A stretch of DNA of 64,000 nucleotides from Bactericera cockerelli (lineage: Eukaryota; Arthropoda; Insecta; Hemiptera; Triozidae), in NCBI GenBank assembly GCA_024516035.1, contig CM044964.1, positions 27,622,717 through 27,686,716 of the forward strand. Direction: 5' to 3'. The position numbers and the translations under genes are program-made. The notes under the pieces were generated by a model, which saw only the letters and a list, made by a program, of their open reading frames with translations, was not told the origin of the DNA and made no database searches. Positions within the stretch are counted from its first letter, which is position 1, and each line of letters begins with the position of its first letter. Shown piece by piece: positions 57,701 to 62,356 of this stretch.

Positions 57701-58513
57701 TATTTATTTTATTTATTTTATTTATTTTATTTATTTTATTTATTTATTATTATTATATCTCGTGTTGACCCCCAGACTAGCGACCATGCTGCGGCAGCTG
57801 GCCCAGTACCACGTGAAGAACACGGGTCACCTGTTCATGGTGCGCATAGCCCAGGGTCTTCCATCTTAGCCTGGGGTATTATTATAATTATTAGTGGAAG
57901 AGATCTTAGCCTGGGGTATTATTATAATTATTAGTGGAAGAGATCTTAGCCTGGGGTATTATTATAATTATTAGTTTAAGAGATCCTAGCCTGGGGTATT
58001 ATTATAATTAATAGTGGAAGAGATCTTAGCCTGGGGTATTATTATTATTTTATTTTTTGTATCGTAGGGCTTTAATACACATCTCAAAGTGAGAAGATTT
58101 TTTTGTTTGTTGTTATTTTATTTATTTATTTATTTTATTTATTTTATTTATTTTATTTATTTTATTTATTTATTTTATTTATTTCATTTATTTTATTTAT
58201 TTCATTTATTTTATTTATTTAATTTATTTTATTTATTTCATTTTTTTTATTTATTTTATTTATTTTATTTATTTATTATAATTATTATATCTCGTGTGGA
58301 CCCCCAGACTAGCGACCATGCTGCGACAGCTGGCCCAGTACCACGTGAAGAACACGGGTCACCTGTTCATGGTGCGCATAGCCCAGGGCCTCACCCACAT
58401 GGGCAAGGGGACCGTCTCCCTCTCCCCCTTCCACACGGACCGCCAGATTCTCAACCCTGTGGCCCTGGCCGGGCTCCTCATCGTGCTGACCAGCTTCCTC
58501 GACACCAAGAACA
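30268..58513 (+). CDS. PSMD2: PSMD2/Rpn1, 26S proteasome base subunit (3' end outside window)
   Basis: Thirteen exons with consistent phases give 824 codons plus one base. The human protein is 908 aa, so one or more last exons lie beyond 64000. The order matches Rpn1: a charged N-terminus ([17 protein letters not shown]), the helical N-terminal domain, the proteasome/cyclosome repeats ([59 protein letters not shown]), and a Lys/Glu-rich linker ([19 protein letters not shown]). Rpn1 is the toroidal receptor of the regulatory particle that binds ubiquitin, shuttle factors such as Rad23 and the deubiquitinase Usp14. The gene has unusual introns: exon-border copies in five of them, a captured inverted copy of its own exons 3-4 in intron 6, and LINE, SINE and foldback insertions. 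Confidence 0.93.
31046..31100. repeat. Perfect 26-bp hairpin in PSMD2 intron 1
   Basis: Arms 31046-31071 and 31075-31100 are exact inverse complements around a 3-nt loop (AAC). It ends about 45 bp before the exon 2 acceptor, within the normal branch-site zone. No known family recognised. Confidence 0.8.
31146..31492 (+). CDS. PSMD2: PSMD2 exon 2
   Basis: Acceptor CATTCAG; encodes [17 protein letters not shown] through [13 protein letters not shown]-terminal helical region of Rpn1. Donor AG|GTAAGT, phase 2. Confidence 0.93.
31947..32159 (+). CDS. PSMD2: PSMD2 exon 3 (original copy)
   Basis: Acceptor TTTTCAG; encodes [18 protein letters not shown] to PRVCLYLS. Donor AA|GTGAGT. A nearly identical inverted copy lies at 38522-38734. 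Confidence 0.93.
32622..32780 (+). CDS. PSMD2: PSMD2 exon 4 (original copy)
   Basis: Acceptor TTCACAG; encodes [17 protein letters not shown] to FQLCEDP. Donor CC|GTGAGT. The inverted copy lies at 37903-38061. Confidence 0.93.
32828..33815 (-). mobile_element. Tigger/pogo-like element, internally deleted (intron 4)
   Basis: 988 bp, TA-flanked, with terminal inverted repeats starting CAGTAGAAATCGGTTATAAC. The many internal GTTATAACCGAT/CGCTATA words are subterminal repeats. It encodes only the N-terminal DNA-binding part of a transposase on the minus strand (33430-33098). The same 988-bp element is at 36869-37856 in opposite orientation. Confidence 0.85.
33098..33430 (-). CDS. Truncated Tigger/pogo transposase (CENP-B-type HTH only)
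   Basis: 110 aa from [16 protein letters not shown] psq/CENP-B-like helix-turn-helix ([20 protein letters not shown], residues about 24-43) and the beginning of the second HTH ([20 protein letters not shown]). The frame stops after LNLKDFE, and the DDE catalytic domain is absent by deletion. Such a piece could bind transposon ends without cutting. There is an upstream in-frame ATG, but the MSIRKS start fits the family. Confidence 0.75.
   Translation of the reverse strand: MSIRKSFTIEEKFAIICRFDGGEKCADLAREFEIPRSTLAGFLKCRDKIINQFDKCESVKKIRNTGLDDLDDALLLWFKQQRANNIPINGPILQQKANDLGKLLNLKDFE
33873..33995 (-). repeat. SINE S2 fragment
   Basis: Minus strand carries the S2 body and ATT tail without the tRNA head. 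Confidence 0.55.
34000..34290 (+). repeat. tRNA-derived SINE (family S1), longest copy
   Basis: Head with GGTTAAGCACTTGCTTGCCA and GGTTTGATCCC (B box), body with GTGTGCTTGTGTTGACCC and CACCCATCAGAGG, end with CAGCAGCTCCTGTTTCATGA and A-run. It lies in PSMD2 intron 4. Confidence 0.65.
34585..35300 (-). mobile_element. 5'-truncated CR1/Jockey-type LINE tail
   Basis: The frame 35291-34950 (minus) reads [19 protein letters not shown] and [18 protein letters not shown], the usual C-terminal tail downstream of the RT in Jockey/CR1 elements. A 3' UTR follows, ending in a short ACCAT-type tandem tail (near 34590-34607). In PSMD2 intron 4, antisense. Confidence 0.75.
35381..35558 (+). CDS. PSMD2: PSMD2 exon 5
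   Basis: Acceptor TTACAG; encodes [19 protein letters not shown] to [11 protein letters not shown]. Donor GAG|GTATAT, somewhat weaker than the other donors. Phase 0. Confidence 0.92.
35941..36120 (+). repeat. tRNA-derived SINE (family S3)
   Basis: CCGTGGCTCAGTGGTTAAG (A box), GGCTCGAATCCCGG (B box), body GGAATGGCATGGATGTAAAG and GCGAAAGCGGTTCCGGGGC. A second copy is at 36528-36715. It ends about 50 bp before the exon 6 acceptor. Confidence 0.7.
36172..36358 (+). CDS. PSMD2: PSMD2 exon 6
   Basis: Acceptor TTGTCAG; encodes [19 protein letters not shown] to [12 protein letters not shown]. Donor G|GTGAGT, phase 1. The last ~30 nt plus donor and about 40 nt of intron are duplicated downstream. 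Confidence 0.93.
36329..36520 (+). repeat. PSMD2: Exon 6 border copies (2.5 units)
   Basis: Unit: AACAAGTGGATGTACAAAAA, the donor GTGAGTGATA, then TTCACTCGTGAGGACAAGTG. The true border is at 36358/36359. A second unit (36415-36488, with donor) and a partial third (36489-36520, without donor) follow, separated by a short ATTT run. Confidence 0.85.
36528..36715 (+). repeat. tRNA-derived SINE (family S3), second copy
   Basis: Same head and body as 35941-36120, with B box GGTTCGAATCCCGG. Followed by a short S7-type body fragment (GGCTGGGTGAGGTTAATTTA) and a repeat around 36760-36865 also seen near 40760 and 41530. Confidence 0.7.
37254..37586 (+). CDS. Truncated Tigger/pogo transposase, second copy
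   Basis: Same 110-aa product as 33430-33098, here on the plus strand and therefore sense to PSMD2. Helix-turn-helix region only, no DDE domain. Identity of the two copies indicates recent duplication. Confidence 0.75.
   Translation: MSIRKSFTIEEKFAIICRFDGGEKCADLAREFEIPRSTLAGFLKCRDKIINQFDKCESVKKIRNTGLDDLDDALLLWFKQQRANNIPINGPILQQKANDLGKLLNLKDFE
37903..38061 (-). pseudogene. PSMD2: Inverted copy of PSMD2 exon 4
   Basis: Complementary to exon 4 with the same translation and intact splice-site sequences, but on the strand opposite to the gene. It cannot be spliced into PSMD2 mRNA. It can pair with exon 4 in the pre-mRNA. Confidence 0.88.
38522..38734 (-). pseudogene. PSMD2: Inverted copy of PSMD2 exon 3
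   Basis: Complementary to exon 3 with identical translation ([18 protein letters not shown] onward). The intron flanks are mostly conserved. Near 38780-38860 the copy differs from the original at several positions (for example GCCCTGCTAAA for GTCCTGATAAA). Confidence 0.88.
38882..39198 (+). mobile_element. Tigger right-end fragment closing the composite
   Basis: Matches 37540-37856 over its full 317 bp, including subterminal repeats and the terminal CTACTG followed by TA. Confidence 0.85.
39283..39450 (+). repeat. tRNA-derived SINE (family S2)
   Basis: CCCGGTAGCTCAGAGGTCC, GGTTCGAAACCC, S2 body, then a long A-run (about 39445-39470). In PSMD2 intron 6. Confidence 0.65.
39475..40066. other. 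3' part of PSMD2 intron 6
   Basis: AT-rich and T/C-rich DNA with (ATT)n and no gene. Leads into the exon 7 acceptor GTGTTCAG. Confidence 0.4.
40067..40300 (+). CDS. PSMD2: PSMD2 exon 7 (start of PC repeats)
   Basis: Encodes [54 protein letters not shown] and LRIGAVL. The most conserved part of Rpn1. GC-rich relative to the surrounding introns. Donor G|GTAAGA. Confidence 0.95.
40278..40752 (+). repeat. PSMD2: Exon 7 border copy with intron segment
   Basis: The border text AGGAGCCGTGCTG|GGTAAGA with ATAAGAGAAGATAAGATAA recurs at 40626-40665. The intron text AGAAAAGCAAGACTTTCCC also occurs twice (about 40480 and 40680). Between them is a fragment of the GTCATCGTGAACG repeat. Exon border and intron were duplicated as one segment of about 200 bp. 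Confidence 0.8.
40758..41030 (+). repeat. Interspersed repeat, left member of an inverted pair
   Basis: Contains CTGGCTGGGGGACGTGAAAC, TGATGGTTGATCGCACATAG and CCATCACTCACCCCTCCAGC followed by CAACAACAA. Inverted copy at 41308-41532; fragments at about 27290 and 36760. Confidence 0.6.
41113..41285 (+). repeat. tRNA-derived SINE (family S4)
   Basis: CTGTGGCAGAGTGAGTTAGC (A box), GGGTTCGATCCCC (B box), body GCTCTGTACTTGGATGTTCG and CATACCTCGTGAG. The body end recurs near 30832-30868 and 49460-49505. Confidence 0.6.
41308..41532 (-). repeat. Interspersed repeat, right member of an inverted pair
   Basis: Inverse complement of 40758-41030. The pair can fold around the S4 SINE between them. Confidence 0.6.
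41681..41769 (+). CDS. PSMD2: PSMD2 exon 8
   Basis: Acceptor CTCCTCAG; encodes [20 protein letters not shown] and TDRKSTPE, a PC-repeat unit. Donor GAG|GTAAGA, phase 0. Confidence 0.93.
41800..42232 (-). mobile_element. 5'-truncated LINE tail
   Basis: The minus-strand frame 42228-42001 ([38 protein letters not shown]) is the C-terminal tail of a Jockey/CR1-type ORF2. A short TTTGAA tandem tail closes it near 41806-41832. In PSMD2 intron 8. Confidence 0.65.
42236..42520. repeat. Two SINE S2 copies back to back, opposite strands
   Basis: 42236-42345 is an S2 body on the minus strand; 42360-42520 is S2 on the plus strand with GGTTCGAAACCCAACC (B box). Together they form an inverted pair capable of a hairpin in the transcript. 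Confidence 0.6.
42530..42780 (-). mobile_element. RTE-like LINE C-terminal fragment
   Basis: The minus-strand frame reads [31 protein letters not shown] and [14 protein letters not shown]. The xLKWFGH pattern is the C-terminal signature after the RT in many insect LINEs. No RT core is present. Confidence 0.6.
42835..43000 (-). repeat. LINE/SINE 3' tail (CCCGCCCTTTAGGTAGGAC)
   Basis: On the minus strand CCCGCCCTTTAGGTAGGACA leads to TAATAAAGCT and, after it, an oligo-A-like T-run on the plus strand. The same tail is at 43355-43545 and 60505-60690. Confidence 0.5.
43187..43352 (+). CDS. PSMD2: PSMD2 exon 9
   Basis: Acceptor CCCCCAG; encodes [20 protein letters not shown] to [16 protein letters not shown] repeats. 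Very GC-rich. Donor G|GTGAGT, phase 1. Its 3' border is recopied four times downstream. Confidence 0.93.
43355..43545 (-). repeat. LINE/SINE 3' tail, inserted beside the exon 9 donor
   Basis: Plus strand shows ACACTTTATTAGGTAATAGG then GTCCTAACTAAAGGGCGGGG and GCCTATGGCAATCTCTTC. Same repeat as 42835-43000 and 60505-60690, starting within about 10 bp of the donor. Confidence 0.5.
43753..44055 (+). repeat. PSMD2: Exon 9 border copies (four units)
   Basis: Unit: CACTACTCCCGCTTCCTACC, GCTGGCTCTGGCCATCACC, TATTTGG|GTGAGT, then an (ATT)n run. Units lie at 43753 (exon text internally deleted between ACTCCC and GCTGGC), 43841, 43918 and 43995. Each keeps a donor. Single-base differences (CTCTAGCC, CTCTCGCC) show they are not identical. 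Confidence 0.88.
44060..47285 (+). mobile_element. CR1/Jockey-like LINE, cut off inside the RT (intron 9)
   Basis: Two-ORF non-LTR element in PSMD2 intron 9, sense strand. ORF1 is intact; ORF2 has an endonuclease with one frameshift and an RT that ends after [15 protein letters not shown]. The 3' half of the RT and the tail are missing, the reverse of the usual 5' truncation, so a later deletion or insertion removed them. The right neighbour is the end of a CAGGGTG-like repeat. Confidence 0.8.
44330..45577 (+). CDS. LINE ORF1 protein with PHD finger
   Basis: 415 aa. An N-terminal PHD-type zinc finger, residues 3-54, with Cys/His in the order CGKC, CQGC, HHGC and CEDC. A helical middle region follows ([30 protein letters not shown]), then a Ser/Thr-rich linker. 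The C-terminal globular part reads [16 protein letters not shown] to [15 protein letters not shown] and resembles an RNA-binding fold. PHD-bearing ORF1 proteins are known from CR1/Jockey-group LINEs, where ORF1 binds the element RNA. The frame is intact. It starts MECGKCKV with the context ACCATGG. Confidence 0.8.
   Translation: MECGKCKVVVSSEVGYVKCQGCRTRYHHGCSLSSTTWKSKSQTLKDEWRCEDCRKGKQAATDEKVDEDEKSKDSGEPVLSLNIVKSGLVSFFGSKKFNITSSLSSVEQNLKSHVATESKKTTDLVIALCSKIDELFHVIKNIQTSQTNLIQVNHNIREELKLAQEKICTLEVKMQNSNGVASPHDKRDKITNSYSTVTAHASSLHPVTTTVSTSRTNVLTSIGRPNVSSSQTSTIAATSTNAAVVSRTGNSTISRTTNGSLPSAVTGVRDDPAAATGEEDSWNLVQRRSRTSNRKTKAGPKIGKKQTDQNCPKVAMVRPREPGPKKRALFVSRFDPNVTSNEIKQMINASVPLIHLQVSKIQTRRQELYSSFHVEVLLSDIEKIDDVSIWPDGCLIKPYYGRLLPEIVIDNSPDS
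45600..47311 (+). pseudogene. LINE ORF2 remnant: APE endonuclease plus partial RT
   Basis: Frame one (45600 to about 45764) gives [13 protein letters not shown] and [11 protein letters not shown], then a stop. The reading continues in another frame with [32 protein letters not shown], then FVPDRVV-type linker text, [20 protein letters not shown] and [20 protein letters not shown]. The catalytic YxDD motif was never reached, so the element cannot move by itself. Confidence 0.8.
47290..47445. repeat. End of an unidentified CACCCTG-type repeat
   Basis: Contains AAACAGGGATTTGGCCATAA and ends CGGGACACCCTGTA. The terminus resembles the CAGGGT ends of the foldback elements, but no inverted partner is visible. 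Confidence 0.4.
47446..47815 (+). repeat. Pyrimidine minisatellite before exon 10
   Basis: Tandem units built from CTATTTTTTTCATGTC and TTTTTTTCATTCTATT, about 30-40 bp each, about ten copies. It runs directly into the exon 10 acceptor, so the polypyrimidine tract of that splice site is hugely extended. Confidence 0.85.
47826..48018 (+). CDS. PSMD2: PSMD2 exon 10
   Basis: Acceptor CCCCCGCAG; encodes [39 protein letters not shown] and [10 protein letters not shown]. Donor GG|GTGGGT, weaker than the consensus; chosen because it keeps frame with exon 11. Confidence 0.9.
48035..48375 (+). repeat. S7-type SINE body, head degenerate
   Basis: Contains CCAGCTGGGTGAGGTTATTG, CGAATGGAGGGTAAAAACCC and TCAGGACGTTAAAACC, matching the body of the 5S-headed SINE at 28771 and of the tRNA-headed copy at 10735. 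The left part has CAACCTCAACCATGAGGTTG, also seen in the 10735 copy. Confidence 0.55.
48376..48780. other. 3' part of PSMD2 intron 10
   Basis: AT-rich, with an A-run near 48690-48710. No gene or clear repeat. Confidence 0.35.
48781..48938 (+). CDS. PSMD2: PSMD2 exon 11 (charged linker)
   Basis: Acceptor GTTCCAG; encodes [20 protein letters not shown], a Lys/Glu repeat and [12 protein letters not shown] flexible charged loop at this position is a known feature of Rpn1. Donor G|GTATGT. Confidence 0.9.
48979..49344. mobile_element. MITE with GAAAAGATGCCAAAACG ends, copy 1
   Basis: Ends GAAAAGATGCCAAAACGTGG and its inverse complement. Interior of about 370 bp is non-coding (CAGGAGAGCAAAAATACG, CATGAACGGTACATCGTAG). 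The second copy is at 50082-50458 in the same intron and orientation. Confidence 0.75.
49685..49862 (-). repeat. tRNA-derived SINE (family S2)
   Basis: Minus strand: GTCCCGGCAGATCAGTGGTA, S2 body, ATT tail. In PSMD2 intron 11. Confidence 0.6.
49905..50065 (-). repeat. Interspersed repeat (GTCATCGTGAACGATGGTAG), third copy
   Basis: Inverse complement of the repeats at 4208 and 7425. Confidence 0.55.
50082..50458. mobile_element. MITE with GAAAAGATGCCAAAACG ends, copy 2
   Basis: Close copy of 48979-49344. Its right end lies about 50 bp before the exon 12 acceptor, within the normal branch-point range. Confidence 0.75.
50511..50763 (+). CDS. PSMD2: PSMD2 exon 12
   Basis: Acceptor TTCCACTCAG; encodes [39 protein letters not shown] and [15 protein letters not shown]-terminal PC repeats of the toroid. 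Donor AG|GTGAGT, phase 2. Its 3' border is copied at least 15 times in intron 12. Confidence 0.95.
50785..52945 (+). repeat. PSMD2: Exon 12 border array (15 extra copies with donor site)
   Basis: Unit: TTTGCTATCTTCTCCATGGG, ACTGGTGGGGGCGGG, ACCAACAATGCGAG|GTGAGT. Candidate donors lie at 50841, 50906, 50972, 51038, 51104, 51170, 51236, 51387, 51520, 51625, 51853, 52044, 52227, 52641 and 52929. The first seven are 65-66 bp apart. Two read GTTAGT (52044, 52929) and one has CTACGTGAG (51236). One unit (about 51688-51852) includes a much longer exon piece, from GTGAGACGGGCAGTGCCCC on. Two shorter sub-arrays lie inside: a 33-bp unit around CTTCTCTCCCAAGTG (52235-52555, about ten copies) and a 30-bp unit around CTTGAAACTGTT (52655-52880, about eight copies). 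Confidence 0.92.
52955..53130 (+). repeat. tRNA-derived SINE (family S5)
   Basis: AGTCAAGTAGTTAACGCG (A box), GGTTCGAATCCCACCC (B box), body GACCACATAATAATAAGAC with GTTAGGTGGTAGAAAA. Separates the exon 12 array from the exon 13 array. Confidence 0.6.
53195..53505. repeat. Opposed pair of S6 SINEs
   Basis: 53195-53330 on the minus strand and 53352-53505 on the plus strand share GGCGGCGGACTTGTAACCTG and GGTTCAAGTCCCGG-type B boxes. Inverted with a gap of about 20 bp, so the RNA can fold into a hairpin of more than 100 bp. Confidence 0.65.
53515..58307 (+). repeat. PSMD2: Exon 13 border array (11 extra copies with acceptor site)
   Basis: Each unit has a (TTTTA/TTTA)n run, TGACCCCCAG, then about 82 nt of exon 13 (ACTAGCGACCATGCTGC to CATAGCCCAGGG), then TCTTCC or TCTTCT and ATCTTAGCCTGGGGTATT. 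Exon-like starts lie at 53527, 53885, 54152, 54584, 55128, 55695, 56229, 56587, 56854, 57295 and 57776; the genuine one is 58308. Copies 1-6 and 7-12 correspond one to one (offset 2702 bp for the first three), so a block of six was duplicated as a whole. Only the last unit continues into the rest of the exon. Confidence 0.93.
58308..58513 (+). CDS. PSMD2: PSMD2 exon 13 (genuine)
   Basis: Encodes [38 protein letters not shown] and [13 protein letters not shown]. Phase matches exon 12 (AG|A). Donor A|GTGAGT. The remaining Rpn1 C-terminus (expected to begin with an Ile-Leu-Gly-Lys type segment) was not found up to 64000. Confidence 0.93.
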
Positions 58514-58527
58514 GTGAGTCTAATATA

Positions 58528-59422
58528 CAGGGTCTTCATAAAGTCTCACCCAGGCCTAGGTTTCTCGAAAACGACTCAGAATATCAAAAAATCGAAAAAC
58601 CCGTATTCCTTTATATATAAGGGGATTGATTTTCAGCCAATTTTTTTTTGCCTACACGGCCTCAGTCAGGCTGGACATGGACCAACTTTAAAATCTTAAA
58701 TAGAATGGTATGTCTTGTGGCATATTGTTTTAAAGGTCTTATTAAGAGAAGTTCATTACAATAAATTTCAGTGTGCTACGACCTACCGTTCTTGAGATAC
58801 AGGGTCGGACGTCCTGCGTAATATCTATATATTTTGACCTATAACTCGTTAACCGTAAATTATGGAGAAAATTTTTCTTGTTAATAATAACTCCTTATGA
58901 CAAGACCTTTAGAACAAGTTATAACTCGACATACTCTGTTGATGTTAGTTTCTGGTCGGTTTCGTCAGCCAGCCGGACGAACAGTCGAAAAAAATTTAAC
59001 GAAAAAACAAATCAAATTTTAACTTGTTCGAAAGTTCTTGCCATAAGGAGTTATTATTAACAATAAAAATTTTCTCCATAATTTACGGTTAACGAGTTAT
59101 AGGTCAAAATATATGGATATTACGCAGGACGTCCGACCCTGTATCTCGAGAACGGTAAGTCGTAGCACACTGAAATTTATTGTAATGAACTTCTCTCAAT
59201 AAGACCTTTAAAACAATATGCCACAAGACATACCATTCTATTTAAGATTTTAAAGTTGGTCCATGCCCAGATTGCCCAGCCTGACTGGGGCCGTGTAGGC
59301 AAAAAAAAATTGGCTGAAAATCAATCCTCTTAAATATAAAGGAATACGGGTTTTTGCGTTTTTTGATATTCTGAGTCGTTTTCGAGAAACCTAGGCCTGG
59401 GTGAGACTTTCTGAAGACCCTG
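58528..59422. mobile_element. TA-flanked foldback element next to the exon 13 donor
   Basis: CAGGGTCTTCATAAAGTCTC at the left, its inverse complement at the right, both bordered by TA. Nearly the full length consists of two inverted arms of about 430 bp. It begins only 14 bp after the exon 13 splice donor. No coding sequence. Confidence 0.75.
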
Positions 59423-59441
59423 TATATAATTTGGCTTTATA

Positions 59442-60500
59442 CAGGGTGATTCAGAAAAGTACCGTCAAACGTTAACCACATATTCTATGGGCTAGTTAAG
59501 GAGGGGTCAACTCTATAAAAGAAAGTGCGCAAATGCCTCCTAACGGAGGTACACGCCCCTTAAGGTGTTTTTAAACAATCAAAATTTTCATTTTACGGCT
59601 TACCTATTTGGGATATCGCAATGTGGTAAAAAAATCATTCTCAATACTAGATAGCACCTTTCTTTTGGCACAAAATTTAACACCATTCCAATGTCAGGGG
59701 CGGTCTCAGGAGGGTCAGATGGTAGAAAAAAGGTTCTAACTTTTTAGTCGTTGCTTGTAATTGAATTTGGTTTTCACCTTATTAAAACGTCTGTCATTGT
59801 CTACAAAAATGTTTTGAATAATTTTTTTCTCAAACCAACACAAACGCTTGAAAATTGAAATTGAAGATTTTAAAACCGCATTAAGTTTTGAAACCTATGC
59901 AACTAGCATACAATTTTAGAACAAGAATTTTCAGCCAATTCATTATTTAACAAAGAAATACACCTGGAATATTTGAACGTGTTCGTGAATCTTTTCGAAG
60001 GCGTATGGAGGTCTGCATTGAAGCCAGAGGAGCCCATGTGGAACATTTGCTGTAAATCTTATTTCGGCTTAAGCCCTTCAATTTCGATTTTCAAGCGTTT
60101 GTGTTGGTTTGAGAAAAAAATTATTCAGAACATTTTTGTAGACAATGACAGACGTTTTAATAGGGTGAAAACCAAATTCAATTACAAGCAACGACTGAAA
60201 AGTTAGAACCTTTTTTCTACCATCTGACCCTCCTGAGACCGCGCCTGACATTGGAATGGTGTTAAATTTTGTGCCAAAAGAAAGGTGCTATCTAGTATTG
60301 AGAGTGATTTTTTAACCACATTGCGATATCCCAAATAGGTAAGCCGTAAAATGAAAATTTCGATTGTTTAAAAACACCTTAAGGGGCGTGTACCTCCGTT
60401 AGGAGAAATTTGCGCACTTTCTTTTATAGAGTTGACCCCTCCTTAACTAGCCCATAGAATATGTGGTTAACGTTTGACGGTACTTTTCTGAATCACCCTG
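59442..60500. mobile_element. TA-flanked foldback element (CAGGGTGATTCAG)
   Basis: Ends CAGGGTGATTCAGAAAAGTA and inverse, TA borders. Arms of about 450 bp; the centre includes words such as CATGTGGAACATTTGC without a frame I can support. Confidence 0.75.
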
Positions 60501-60504
60501 TATA

Positions 60505-60690
60505 CACTTTTTTAAAGCTTTATTAGGAGGACAAAGTACAGGTAACAGTATAAAATTAAGAAAAGAAAAAAAAAAAAAACAAACAAACAAATGACAAAAT
60601 AAATAAGTAAAAAAAAGAAAAGAACAATAATGTCCTACCTAAAGGGCGGGGTTATTGCCTGTGGCAATCTCTTTCACCCAACACTTGAGA
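60505..60690 (-). repeat. LINE/SINE 3' tail (CCCGCCCTTTAGGTAGGAC)
   Basis: Plus strand shows AAAGCTTTATTAGGAGGAC, then TAATGTCCTACCTAAAGGGC and GCCTGTGGCAATCTCTTTCA. Same as 42835-43000 and 43355-43545. Confidence 0.5.
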
Positions 60691-61160
60691 GCAGAAAAAG
60701 CGAATCAAACTTTTTCCTCCACCAAATCTGCGATATCTTCGAAGGTACTATTTCTATCGAGTCGTATGGTATCTCCAAAATGTTGTAAATTTTGTTTTCT
60801 ACAATTTCATAATTTGATTGTTAAAAAAAACCTACCAGAAGCCGTCAAAATTAAATTTAACTACTGGATGTCAAAAAAGAAGAAAAGCATGATTTTTTTT
60901 TTTATTTTTAACAAAAGACGTTATAACCTGAGAAATCAACAAGATTCGTTCATAACAATGGTGAAAGTAAAATCCTGTAGTAAAATTTAATTTTGACGGC
61001 TTCTGGTAGGTTTTTTTTTAACAATCAAATTATGAAATTGTAGAAAACAAAATTTACAACATTTTGAGATATCAAACGACTCGATAGAAATAGTAACTTC
61101 GAAGATATCGCAGATTTGGTGGAGGAAAAAGTTTGATTCGCTTTTTCTGCTCTCAAGTGT
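60681..61160. mobile_element. Foldback element (ACACTTGAGAGCAG)
   Basis: The left arm ACACTTGAGAGCAGAAAAAG is inverted at the right end. Arms extend about 200 bp, around CAAATCTGCGATATCTTCGA. Non-coding; the centre is T/A-rich. Confidence 0.7.
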
Positions 61161-61818
61161 ATACAGGGTGGACCAAAAAAACGTTTACACCCGTTAATGG
61201 TAAATTACTGACGACATTTCTAGGACGGATCTGCAATCCGTTTTTTCGGATTAGCCTTTATAACTGCACAAAGTGATTTTTTGCAACTTTCTCAAAAAGT
61301 CCGACTTTGGCTTATTCTTCAGGTCAGAACTTTTTTCCTGTTTAAGATGAGTTGATTCTGAACACTTCTGCAGAAAGCCAACAAAATTTCGATGTTTTTA
61401 GCTACACTACTTTGTTTTTTACGGTTTGGTTAGGCATCTTTTTTGAGACCTGAATAGAAAAAAAATTCTCATGTAAATTTTTTACACTTTGAAACACTCA
61501 AGATTTGCCTGAGCAAATTTTGACACAGACATGGGCAAGTTTGATAAAAGTTGGCGGCCAACCCAAGGATGCTAAAAAATAATTTTACGATTTTTTATCA
61601 CGTGATCTTCTGGGTAAACAAACCAGGTAAGTCTCAAAAAATGATGTTCAAAATCTTAAAAGTGTTGACCGTGTAGGGTCGTCTTGTACTCAAAGAGTAA
61701 TTAGCTATTTATGTTTGATAATTATTTTCCTTGAAATTAATTAAAGGCCAGTCAAATGAATGATTGTTTGTTTCTCGATGATAGTTTTCAAGCATATTTT
61801 TCTGCATTCTATGAAATA

Positions 61819-62057
61819 CTAGCGGGCTGTCTATGAAATACTAGCGAGGCATGGCCGTGAAAGCAAAAAATCCTTTTTCGCCAATGGCAGGTGTTGTAGT
61901 GGGAGTTTCGAAAAATCTCGTCTTATTGCACATCTAGACTATAAGACAAAGCTACCTACCAAATTTCAGCTTCCTAGGACTTACGGTTTGGGCTGTAGAG
62001 CGATGATCAGTCAGTGGTCAGTGGTCAGTGAGTGTCTTTGACATTTATATATTAAGA
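61819..62057 (-). mobile_element. Helitron-like non-autonomous repeat, second copy
   Basis: Minus strand starts TCTTAATATATAAATGTC at 62057 and ends GACAGCCCGCTAG followed by T. Nested inside the foldback element. Shares most of its length with 2251-2483. Confidence 0.5.
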
Positions 62058-62109
62058 TTATCTTTAAACTTCTTGAATTTTTTTTAGTACAAGTTACATT
62101 ATTATACCT

Positions 62110-62338
62110 AATTCGGATGCTGAAATGGCAGATACGCATTTAGCATATGGAGTTCCCAACAGGAACATTTGGGATCACGTGAAAAACATAGTTTACGAAA
62201 TCTGGTAGCAAGAATCCTGTTGGCATTCGATGACCTGACAGAAAAACCTGGAATCTTCCGCAACATTCGACGGAACATGATGAAGAGGTTCAACCTTTGC
62301 ATCCAGGAAGGTGGACGCCACTTCCAACAGTTCCTCTA
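62110..62338 (+). pseudogene. C-terminal remnant of a mariner/IS630-type transposase
   Basis: Readable pieces: NRNIWDHVKNIVYEIW, a stop or frame change, then ARILLAFDDLTEKPGIFRN and IRRNMMKRFNLCIQEGGRHF before a stop. This is the typical tail after the third catalytic residue in insect IS630/mariner-like transposases. The catalytic part is missing and there is an internal break. Confidence 0.6.
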
Positions 62339-62356
62339 AGGGAATTGAGAAGGGAG

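Noticed and set aside
53703..58290. Long frames rich in Phe, Ile, Leu and Tyr that look like membrane proteins
   Set aside because: They translate (TTTTA)n and (TTTA)n runs between exon 13 copies; every frame of such runs stays open.
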